Assembly (NCBI GenBank): GCA_033026295.1
Contig: CM065176.1
Location: 2,120,501-2,184,500 of the forward strand
Origin: Channa striata
Taxonomy: Eukaryota; Chordata; Actinopteri; Anabantiformes; Channidae
Length of the DNA: 64,000 nucleotides
Direction of reading: 5' to 3'
How positions within the stretch are numbered: the first letter of the stretch is position 1; each line of letters begins with the position of its first letter. Shown here piece by piece: positions 55,502 to 64,000 of the stretch. The translations under genes and the position numbers were made by a program. The notes under the pieces were generated by a model. It was not told the DNA's origin. It did no database searches and worked only from the letters and a program-made list of their open reading frames with translations.

Positions 55502-58276
55502 AATCTAGCCTCAGGGGTTGCAAGCCAGTAACTTCTGTGCCGGTCCCAAGCCCGGATAAATAGAGAGGGTTGCGTCAGGAAGGGCATCCGGCGTAAAACT
55601 TGCCAATTACAACCATGCGAGTCATCCATAGCACTTTCATACCGGATCAGTCGAGGCCCGGGTTATCGACCGCCACCGGTGCTGTTAACCTACAGGGTGC
55701 CGGTGGAAATTGGACTACTGTTGGTCGAAGAAGGAGAGGAGGCAGAAGGGTTTGTGGTCAGAGAGAGAAGATGAAAGGCAGGAGCTTAGATCTGAGAGTA
55801 GGGACTCTTAACGTTGGCACAATGACAGGGAAAGGTAGAGAGCTGGCAGACATGATGGAGAGAAGGAAGGTAGATGTACTGTGTGTGCAGGAGACGAGGT
55901 GGAAGGGCAGCAAAGCACGTAGTATTGGAGGAGGATACAAACTGTTCTACCATGGTGTGGATAGGAAGAGAAACGGAGTAGGAGTGATCCTGAAGGGGGA
56001 GTTCGTGAACAATGTTCTAGAGGTGAAAAGAGTCTCTGACAGGGTGATGAGCCTAAAGCTAGAAATCGAAGGGGTGATGGTGAACATAGTCAGTGGGTAT
56101 GATCCACAAGTCGGCTGTGAGTTAGAAGAGAAGGAGAGATTCTGGAGTGAGTTTGATGAGGTTGTAGAGAGTATCCCCAGAGGAGAGAGAGTAGTTGTTG
56201 AAGCAGACTTCAATGGGCATGTAGGTTAGGGGAACAGAGGTGATGAGGAGGTGATGGGCAGGTTTGGTGTAAAGGACAGGAATCCAGAAGAATAGATGGT
56301 TGTGGACTTGTGCTAAGAGGATGGAAATGGCAGTAGTCAACACTTGTCAACTACAGCAGAGGTAATCAGGGAAACAGGTAGGAAGGTGCTTGGTGTGTCA
56401 TCTGGAAAGAGGAAAGAAGATAAAGACACTTGGTGGTGGAATGAGGAAGTACAGGACTGCATTCAGATGAAGAGGTTAGCTAAAAGGAAGTGGGATGTAG
56501 AAAGGACTGAGGAAAGTACACAGGAGTACAAGGAAGTGCAGGGCAGAGTGAAGAGGGAGGTGGCAAAGGCCAAACAGAAAGCTTACGATGAGCTGTATGA
56601 CAGGTTAGACACGAAGGAAGGAGAGAAGGACTTGTACAGGATAGCCAGACAGAGAGATAAGGATGGGAAAGATGTGCAACCGATAAGGGTGATTAAAGAC
56701 AGAGATGGAAAGGTGCTAACAAGCCAGGAGAGTGTGCAGAGAAGATGGAAGGAGTATTTTGAGGAGCTGATGAATGAGGAAAATGAGGAAGATGTGGCTA
56801 TTGTGGAGCAGGAAATAGCAGAGATTAGAAAGGATGAGGTGAGGAAGGCTCTGAAAAGGATGAAGAGCGGAAAGGCTGTTGGTCCTGACGACATACCTGT
56901 GGAGGTGTGGAAGTGTCTAGGAGAGACAGCAGTGAAGTTTCTGACAAGTCTGTTTAACAGGATTTTAGAGACTGAGAAGACGCCTGAGGAATGGTGCCGA
57001 TCTTTAAGAACAAGGGTGACACGCAGAACTGTAGCAACTACAGAGGGATAAAGCTGATGAGCCACACAATGAAGCTGTGGGAAAGAGTAGTGGAAGCCAG
57101 GCTTAGGAAGGAGGTGGAGATTTGTGAGCAGCAGTATGGTTTCATGCCCCATAAGAGCACCACTGATGCCATTTTCGCTTTGAGGTTGTTGATGGAAAAG
57201 TACAGAGATGGTCATTGTGTCTTTGTGGATTTAGAGAAGGCGTATGACAGGGTGCCGAGGGGAGGAGCTGTGGTACTGTATGAGGATGTCGGGACTGGCA
57301 GAGAAGTACGTCAGAGTAGTTCAGGACATGTATGAGAGAAGCATGACGGTGGTGAGATGTGCCGTAGGTCAGACAAAGGAGTTCAAGGTGGAGGTGGGAC
57401 TGCACCAAGAATCGGCTTTGAGTCCCTTTTTGTTTGCCATGCTGATGGACAGGTTGACAGATGAGGTCAGACAGAAATCTCCCTGGACAATGATGTTTGC
57501 AGATGACATTGTGATTTGCAGTGAGAGTAGAGAGCAGGTGGAGGAACAGCTGGAGAGATGGAGGTTTGCTCTCGAAAGAAGAGGCATGAATGTCAGTCGT
57601 AGCAAGACAGAATACATATGTGTAAACGAGAGGGAGCAAGGTAGAAGCGTGAGGTTACAGGGGGCTGAGGTGAAGAAGGTGCATGAGTTTAAGTACTTGG
57701 GGTCAACAGTTCAGTGTGATGGGGAGTGTGGAAAAGAGGTGAAGAGGCGAGTGCAGGCGGGTTGGAATGGGTGGAGGAAAGTGTCAGGAGTGTTGTGTGA
57801 CAGAAGAGTGTCAGCAAGACTCAAAGGAAAGGTGTACAGGACAGTGGTGAGACCAGCTCTGCTCTATGGGTTAGAGACAGTAGCAGTGAGAAAGAGACAA
57901 GAGGCAGAGATGGAAGCAGCAGAGATGAAGATGTTGAGGTTCTCCTTAGGAGTGACAAGGTTGGACAGAATAAGGAACGGGTTCATCAGAGGGACGGCGC
58001 ACGTTGCCTGTGTTAGCAACAAAGTCAGAGAGGCCAGATCGAGATGGTTTGGACATGTGCAGAGGAGGGACAGTGAATACATTGGTAGAAGGATGTTAGA
58101 GATGGAGCTGCCAGGCAAGAGGGCGAGAGGACGAACAAGGAGGAGATATATGGATGTTCTAACAGAGGACATGAGGTTAGCTGGTGTCAGAGAGGAAGAT
58201 GCCCAGGATGGAGTGAGGTGGAAACGGATGATTCGCTGTGGCGACCCCTGATGGGAAAAGCCGAAAGAGTAGTAGT
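55502..58276 (+). mobile_element. RTE-type LINE with both termini, internally deleted
   Basis: The element is bracketed by an exact 14-bp duplication. Its 5' part contains GGTTGCGTCAGGAAGGGCATCC, a segment typical of RTE 5' regions. A single-ORF protein with endonuclease and reverse transcriptase follows, then the 3' end GGCGACCCCTGATGGGAAAAGCCG with a GTAGTAG tail. RTE elements (BovB-like) normally encode one polyprotein and end in a short simple repeat, as seen here. An internal deletion removes the C-terminal half of the endonuclease, and the frame is broken in several places. Two shorter copies of the same family lie at 2340-3135 and 8916-9082. Confidence 0.92.
55600..58251 (+). pseudogene. 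RTE endonuclease/reverse transcriptase pseudogene
   Basis: Endonuclease part (55600-56229): GTLNVGTMTGKGRELADM, CVQETRW (catalytic Glu), ADFNGHVG, then a stop. Around 56225-56345 the text jumps to TTAEVIRETGRKVLG, so roughly 100 or more residues are missing. The linker and RT follow in three frames. 56344-57051 carries RRWKEYFEELMNEENEED and KSGKAVGPDDIPVEVWK. 56991-57335 carries VPIFKNKGDTQNCSNYRG and VDLEKAYDRVPRG (catalytic Asp). 57244-58251 carries QESALSPFLF (the family usually has QGSALSP), FADD at 57492-57503, and the C-terminus ending MIRCGDP. The FADD active site is intact, but frameshifts and the deletion abolish function. Confidence 0.88.
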
Positions 58277-58290
58277 AGAGCGCTCCCAAT
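58277..58290 (+). repeat. Target-site duplication, right copy (RTE, 55.5 kb)
   Basis: Exact partner of 55488-55501, directly after the GTAGTAGT-type tail. Confidence 0.93.
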
Positions 58291-58330
58291 CACTCTGCAG
58301 TTATCCTGGGCGTACAGTACCTGTACATAT

Positions 58331-59447
58331 TAGTCAAATTATTCAACCCCTATTGAAAATCAGGTGTACTGGCAAAATGTATGCTCAGGCTCAGGCAGGT
58401 CACAACTAACATTACATGTGGTTCCTCCATAATCAACACAACAGGCAACTTTTAATGACTATTGCAATATCTAAATTATTCAACACTTTCAAGACAAGCA
58501 TCTTCGGGACCTCGTAGAGTACCCTTTTGTGGTTATGACCTGTTGCAAACGTGAAGCATAACCAGACACCAGCTTCTAGCAGCATTCCTGAGGAATCCAT
58601 TCCTCATGGGCAATAGATTGCAGTTCATGTAATATTCTTAGGGTTGTGTGCTGCAACTGACTTCTTCAAATGCCTTCTATGGAGATCAATTCAGAGGATC
58701 TTCTCCTATAACCAAACCTTGGAAGATTTAATTAAGCTCAAGGTTTCTCACAGACATCAGGACTGTTCTTTCAAAATTCCATCTTGCCTTGCGTATGCTG
58801 CAGGTTTCCAGTACGAGAGGAAGCAAAGCAGTCTTGGACAAACAACAACAGCCACCATCTGTTTTTTCTGCATACAGTATGCTTTATTCTTCCTCCCCCA
58901 GACATACCAGTGATCCCACAGGCCTGAAAGGTTCTACTTTTGTGTCATTTCTCCAAAGAACAGAATCCCATAACGCCAGTTTGAACATATTGGAACGCAC
59001 TTTTCATTTTATTTCAGGTAAGAAGAAGTATCAAGCAGTTGTGGCATGGAAACCTTCGGCGTTTAGCATGCTCCTTGCTGAACAAACTGAAACCTTAGTG
59101 CCTGTTCCCACCAGGTCTTGCTGCAGGTCATTTGCAATCACTCAAGGGCATTTTTTTCACCTGTCTCCTCAAGCTGGCAGCCCTTGCAGCTTCCCTTTTC
59201 TGCAACTGTTGCTGTAACTTTGAGCTTTGCTATGAACTGTGCTTCCAATGGTGGAACAGTTTTTGAAAGGCTATGATCTCTTGACCTCTTTGACATGAAA
59301 TTCAATGAACCCTGAGCCAATTGATGTGTTCTATCTCCAGCAAAGATGGTTCACCTAATGAAATCTATGATAACATGCATCAGGTGAGCATTTGTAAATG
59401 TGTGCTTTTATGAGTTAATCTATAGAGGGGGATGGATAATTTTGAGA
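58331..59447. mobile_element. Putative decayed DNA transposon with inverted ends
   Basis: TAGTCAAATTATTCAACCCC at the left end is approximately the reverse complement of GAGGGGGATGGATAATTTTGAGA at the right end (59424-59447). Such AATTATTCAACCCC ends occur in several fish DNA transposons. The 1.1-kb interior contains no readable transposase; short frames on either strand lack motifs. The superfamily is not determined. Confidence 0.45.
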
Positions 59448-59449
59448 GT

Positions 59450-60190
59450 GTAGTGGTCAATAAAAGTTGCATTTGGTGATCAACGACTTTCGGCTTGTCC
59501 CTAAGGGCTTGCGCAAGCAGAACTTGTTCTGGTTCTAAAATGCAAAGGATAGCAAAAACTAACATTAACAAAACCAAGGGCTGGATAGCTAGACATGAGC
59601 AGAGCTAAATGAAATAAAGGAACTAAAAACAAGAACGTGACCAGAGGTGAGAAGAAACTAAAACTGAACTTCATCGAAACCAACTTACAGCAAACAAGAA
59701 AAAAAGGTAAAGTCCATTCAAAATAGGGGGAAGTGCTTAACGCTGATAGAACTGTAGAATTGGGTAGAGTGTTGACGGATGGGTTTTATTTTCTGAGCAG
59801 CGAGGCGAAGACAGGTAGACACGTCTTTAGAGCCTTCTGTGGACACATTTTATTTGAATACCATTGTTGTAGGTGCTGGTGCTGAGAAGACATTTTGGCT
59901 GGTCCACACAACTTCGAAGGGCTTTAGGATCAGGGTTAGAATGAATATGGGTGAATGTGTGTGGACAGAAGCCAGATGTGGCAGGAAAACCAAACAAAAA
60001 CAAAGGTGTATTATTATATTTAATCTTCCTTCACAAAATAAGGAGACAGAGTGTTAAATGTGGTCAACTTCGGTTTCACCTTGTCTCATGACTTCTTTTG
60101 TAAATTCCCCTTCTCTTTACTTCCTTGTCACAGCTTTACCTTTCCCTGCAGTTTCATTTCACTCACACCTCCAATGTCCCTTCTCTTTCT
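59450..60190. other. Non-coding stretch, nothing recognised
   Basis: A pyrimidine-rich segment near 60090-60200 is the only compositional feature. Confidence 0.4.
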
Positions 60191-60194
60191 TCCA

Positions 60195-60640
60195 CTTTAT
60201 TTTAGCGATTCCACTTTAGATCTGTGTGTCTGAGCTGGCCAAGACATCACAGAGAGTTTTGCAGCAGCTGCTTCTTTCTCCAGATAATTCTTACAGAACC
60301 AGGAAAAATGCCTGGGGTCATTGTCTTGCTGCAAAATGACGTTGTCCGCAATCCGACATTGCCCAGAGGGAATGTCACAGTTTCTTAGCATGAAGTGGTG
60401 TCAATGCTGATTAAGGAGGCCTTCCCCAGGTCATTATGTTTCTACCTCCTTACTTCTGAATGTGTTAGACAGACATCTTTTCATGATCTCCCCGTTTGAC
60501 ACATATTCTTTGCTTGGATCCAAACACCTCAAACAATGACTCATCAGTCATCAAGAGAGGGACTTTCAGCCATCTAAAGTCCACTGTTTGTGAATTATGG
60601 CCAACTACAACCTTTTATTCCTATCTGCCCAAGATTCGAG
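60195..60640 (-). pseudogene. Tc1/mariner-type transposase pseudogene
   Basis: On the minus strand the fragments read TDESLFEVFGSKQRICV (first catalytic Asp of the DDE triad), a short glycine-rich RNIMTWG, then LRNCDIPSGQ, NVILQQDNDPRHFS (second catalytic Asp) and KNYLEKEAAAAKLSVMSWP. Beyond this the family has SPDLNPIE with the third acidic residue; here a frameshift garbles it. This is the C-terminal two thirds of a Tc1-like cut-and-paste transposase with stops and frameshifts. The inverted terminal repeats were not found. A link to the 58.3-59.4 kb element is not shown. Confidence 0.8.
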
Positions 60641-62085
60641 GTGACCTAAATCGCAGAATAAAACTCTTGTTTTATTAACGACGTACACAATTCAGAAGTA
60701 GTGAGGGCATTCGCTTTTCAAAGAGGAAACCCGTAAGTACTTCCACTGTGTCTTCTGTCTTGAATGGATTCAGTTGCAGCCTGTCTTGGAGACTATATTG
60801 TACAACTTATAAAGAAATATTTTTGGCTATTATTAAAGGAAAGCAGTTTGGCCATTTTTAAATCTGATTCACACTAAAAATGACAGGTCCTTCTCCTCCT
60901 TCTCTATAGAGAAAAGGCAAAATATAAACTCAAATTATTGCTTTACTAAATATTAACTTATGGACTGATCAGTTTGAGAGTGCTTAAATTTCTGAAAATT
61001 TTTTCATATTTTTTTGTTTTGCTACTCACTTTCCATATTTTATTGTAAACAGACAAAAATGTCTTCATGTTGAATTTTGCAGGCCTGATGTAACTAGTAC
61101 TTTGGCAATAAGTCTAGCCTCATCTCCAAAAGCCCGCCTCACATCTAAACAAAAACACTCAAATACATACATTGTATGTGTTGTTTGAATCCAGTTGATG
61201 GACAAAGTTTTTGACTATTCACTCATTTAATTGACGGGTGAGTCTAAGCGAGGATGTTTCAGTTAGAAGACAGACATTATCATGTTAATAAAGCTTCAAG
61301 TAGACCAAATGATGGAAGAAGAGACAGGAACTGGCAGACAGACAGATAAGACATCTTTCAGTCCTCTGGACAGTAAAAGACTATTGGATCTGAAAGGAGA
61401 TTACAGTCGGATAAGGACAATAATATTCCTTCTGAGGAGAAAACAGAGATGTCATTTCCCCCTCAAGACGAAGAACACAGTGTATGAAGTGCAGAATTTA
61501 TGGAGGCTTAATGGAATCACCAGTTTGCGCTCAGCTCTGTCTTCTTTAAAAAGCATCCATTTTCGGTGGCTGAGACTCCGTATCAACACACTTCATCTCT
61601 GCGTGTGCCTGAGTAAAATGTCAATATTGTGTGTGTGTGTTCGGGACATGCACACTCAGCCTACAAGCAGCAAAGTGGGTTGGCTGTGAGGCAGCACTAA
61701 ATGAACAGATGGATGTAATCAACAGATGGTTGATTGGTGTTTCTGTGTGTGTGCCCTTAAGTCATAGGGTGTGTGTGTGTGTGTGAGCAGATTTCAACCG
61801 ACACCATGTGAAAAGCTAACGAGCCTTTAAAGTGAATACTGTAGCATGAAGTCACATGTTCATATTTCTATGAAACTACTGGGGGGGGTCTAATTTTTTA
61901 GCCTCATCTTCAGCAGGTCCAATACGTGTCCAGCTGCACTGAGGTCTGGTGATTGACTTGGTGAGTTGAAAACCTTTCCCATTTTCCCATGTCATTGAAG
62001 TGGTGTGTCACAGTGTGACACTTTCAGTGCCTCTGTCTGCAGCTCAGCACTGGCTTATTCTCTTTGCTCCATTTATTTATTTGCT
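60640..62085. other. Non-coding stretch, nothing recognised
   Basis: Short TG runs lie at 61627-61640 and 61770-61785. The 135-codon plus-strand frame at 61282-61689 has no domain and ends in microsatellite-derived CVCV text, so it is not called. Confidence 0.4.
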
Positions 62086-62087
62086 CA

Positions 62088-62215
62088 GGCAATGCGGGAT
62101 CATATCCCAGTGTGGGAAATCCCAGCCTACCTGTAATCCCCAGCCTCCCCACAAGGTGTGTCCCTGAGCAAGACACCCAGCGCCAGTTCCCTGGCGCCAA
62201 AACCGTGGCAGCCTG
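62088..62215 (-). repeat. Teleost interspersed repeat, partner of 29.9-30.2 kb
   Basis: Reverse-complement text TGCCACGGTTTTGGCGCCAGG, TGTCTTGCTCAGGGACAC and GGGGAGGCTGGGGATTACAGG matches the core of 29938-30180, including the GGCGCC centre. Confidence 0.6.
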
Positions 62216-62358
62216 ATCAATGTGACGAAAAAAAACAAAGGTTCTCCATTTATTACACAAACAAACACGCACACAATTACTGATCTCAAACTACACACTG
62301 CACCTACACAACCATTATGTAGAGACACACAGCAAGAGAGGTTACTGCTAACAACATT

Positions 62359-62579
62359 AGAATAAATCATACTGATACAGTGAAATTCTAAATGAGCCCA
62401 TTCTTAAGTGAATTAAAGTCAACTGCACGTTTGCATTTTAAAATCAGCCAAGGTGTAGATCCTAAAGAATGTGTCTACACTAGCTGGCCACTTTAGGCAC
62501 ACCTGTACATACTAATACAATCCAATAAGAATGGGCTCATTTAGAATTTCACACTCACTGTATCAGTATGATTTATTCT
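62359..62579. repeat. Foldback with about 50-bp inverted arms
   Basis: The left arm 62359-62406 (AGAATAAATCATACTGATAC to GAGCCCATTCTTA) is the reverse complement of the right arm 62526-62579, apart from a six-base insertion (ACTCAC) in the right arm. The 119-bp spacer contains CTGGCCACTTTAGGCACACCTGTAC, and TAAAGTGGCCAGTCAGTGT follows the right arm. These are the terminal motifs of a common dispersed fish repeat. It would fold into a long hairpin, consistent with a miniature inverted-repeat element or an inverted duplication. Confidence 0.85.
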
Positions 62580-63445
62580 AAAGTGGCCAGTCAGTGTATA
62601 TGAGGTGCCTGTGTTTGTCTGTAAAGCTTTTGACTTTTGGAGATCGTGCAAACGAAACACACTTCCTCATCCCTTTCAGAAAATGGAGCACATTTTGCAA
62701 AGATGAAATTCTGTCAGTCTGCGCAGGAAATCCATTCAGAGTCAAACTAAAACTGAGCTTCTAAACCCAAACTGTCTGCTCCTTTCAGACAAAACTCGAT
62801 TCATCAGCACTGGATGTTTTTCTCTTCTTATCCCCCCTTGCCTCTGCTAATATGAGTCATCACTGAGGATTTAGGCTGGCAAACATAAGCGCGCTGTGTG
62901 GAGTTTACTTTTAGCATCTCTAGGTTTAAAAGTCGGCAAGCACTCGCCTCTAGCTGCCAGCTAAAACAGTGCAGTGCTGGAGACTGCATGCCGCTTTAAT
63001 CCCTCACCGCTCTACTGAAGCTGCTACGTACCCTCGGCTGTGGACGTGTCTTGTTGCTGTGTCAATTCCCTGGATAAACTGCATTTTATTGGTGTAGGAA
63101 AGTGTGTGGAAGCTTCCTCTACATCGCATTTCCTGCAAATGTTACTCGACAGGACGCGGCCTTTCAGCATGTGCCCAACAACTTTGAACAACTTCATGAA
63201 GTGATTGTTGTATTGTAGTCTGATTTAATTTAGAGTTGTTGTTTTTATGGTTTAGGCGTCTGCAAATATGCAATTTCATTGTTACTTTGTTACTTTGTTC
63301 CTTTTCAGGAAACCCTATTTCCTGAAAAGTTGAGACACGGTAAATCATTGCAAGTCAATTAAATCTCAATTTGATTAAAAACATATGACAAAATATTAAG
63401 TGTTGAAACTGTGGGGTTTTGGAGCAACATGTGCTATCATCCAGA
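62580..63445. other. Non-coding stretch, nothing recognised
   Basis: No exon or transposon motif. The 68-codon minus-strand frame at 63142-63348 is unsupported. Confidence 0.4.
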
Positions 63446-63446
63446 T

Positions 63447-63625
63447 TGGGGGTCCCCACCTTTTTTTGGCCACGGACCGGCTTAATGTCAGACCATTTTA
63501 CAACAAAATAAAATGATACGGCCATCAAGAATTAGATAATAAATAAAATGTAAATAATGTAAGTTATGCATTCTTTATGTGCGGTCCGATAACAATTGAC
63601 CCACGGACCGTAGTGGTGCTATAAG
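63447..63625. mobile_element. hAT-like non-autonomous DNA transposon fragment
   Basis: GGGGTCCCCACCTTTTTTTGGCCACGGACCGG at the left and GTGCGGTCCGATAACAATTGACCCACGGACCG further right are the hallmark text of hAT-type non-autonomous elements found across vertebrates (GGTCCCCAACC ends, CCACGGACCGG blocks). It encodes no protein. The right end is missing or diverged. Confidence 0.6.
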
Positions 63626-63647
63626 GCAAGAATTATCCCTGAACCCT

Positions 63648-63872
63648 TCAATGGTCTGCACTTATATAGTGCTTTTCTACCTGTTAGTACTCAAAGTAGT
63701 CAAAGCTTCTTATCTACCCATTCATACACCAATGGGGGAGCTGCTATGCAGCTGTCTGACGCTCTAAGTGGGGTCCAGTGTGTTGCTCAAGGACACTTTG
63801 TGACCAGAGGAGCTGGGGATCAAACCAGCAACTATAGGATTGGTGGATGACTGCACTACCAACTGCACCACA
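63648..63872 (-). mobile_element. tRNA-derived SINE, minus strand
   Basis: On the minus strand it starts GTGGTGCAGTTGGTAGTGCAG (box-A-like), then GGTTTGATCCCCAGCTCC (box B), GTCCTTGAGCAACACACTGG, GGAGCTGCTATGCAGC exchanged for the SINE's CTCCCCCATTGGTGT block, and AAGCACTATATAAGTGCAGACC at its 3' end. It is the same family as 36714-36993 but with a complete head. Confidence 0.82.
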
Positions 63873-64000
63873 CTCACCCCTTTAGCCACCTGGAATCTCA
63901 TATCAAGCACTAGGCACTGGGCATAATGACATTACACAGGACTGTCCAGTGGATTTGCTTTCAATCTCCTTCCAACAACAGCAGGCTGCTTTAGAGGAAC

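Noticed and set aside
61282..61689. 135-codon plus-strand open frame
   Set aside because: No domain; the C-terminal part is microsatellite-driven (CVCVR). Treated as chance.
25698..64000. TrkC transmembrane exon or truncated-isoform exon
   Set aside because: Looked on the minus strand for KYGRRSKFGMK-type text and for truncated TrkC tail motifs; none was seen. A diverged short exon could still have escaped reading by eye.
1..64000. CRISPR arrays, phage, bacterial operons or an endogenous retrovirus
   Set aside because: No regularly spaced repeats of the right size, no bacterial gene organisation, and no gag/pol/env-type domains or paired LTRs were found. All reverse transcriptases seen are non-LTR.

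Overview
The window is vertebrate nuclear DNA, almost certainly from a teleost fish. It is AT-rich, mostly intronic and intergenic, with long CA/TG and AT microsatellites and many fish-type interspersed repeats. These include L2-type LINEs ending in TTGAAT-like repeats, RTE-type LINEs, tRNA-derived SINEs, and piggyBac, Tc1 and hAT relics. I see no bacterial genes, operons, CRISPR arrays or phage genes, and no sign of an undescribed multigene system.

The only host gene I can support is a neurotrophin receptor tyrosine kinase on the minus strand, best matched to TrkC (ntrk3). Four consecutive exons lie at 25509-25697 (juxtamembrane with the NPQY Shc site), 15335-15465 (ATP-binding loop and VAVK lysine), 8148-8320 (N-lobe and hinge) and 1115-1358 (catalytic loop, DFG, activation-loop tyrosines). 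Every intron is GT-AG and all phases join, giving about 245 continuous residues. The distal kinase exons lie left of position 1. The transmembrane and ectodomain exons were not found, so the intron upstream of 25697 appears to run at least 38 kb to the right edge.

The rest is transposon history inside the introns. Left part (1-26 kb): two 5'-truncated RTE insertions with perfect target-site duplications (2340-3135, 8916-9082), a rearranged L2 copy with an internal inversion (6508-7995), a relic of a LINE with a restriction-enzyme-like endonuclease (18785-19220), SINEs and LINE fragments. Middle (26-43 kb): an unidentified Cys-rich ORF remnant (25967-26486), a long AT microsatellite, an L2 fragment at 32 kb, a full-length SINE at 36.7 kb, a dead piggyBac element (about 37.1-38.8 kb) and an L2 fragment at 40.3 kb. 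Right part (43-64 kb): a nearly full-length L2 with a recognisable esterase-type ORF1 and an ORF2 (about 43.36-48.2 kb), degenerate LINE pieces near 53.4-54.1 kb, an RTE element flanked by a 14-bp duplication (55502-58276), two DNA-transposon relics, a 50-bp-arm foldback at 62.4-62.6 kb, an hAT-like piece and a SINE.

All the larger LINE copies point rightward, antisense to the receptor gene. The most unusual observation is a 377-bp tract that appears base-for-base identical between the L2 copies at 40.7 and 46.8 kb. Both copies carry the same internal deletion, and sequence outside the tract has clearly diverged. This suggests gene conversion, template switching or an assembly artefact.
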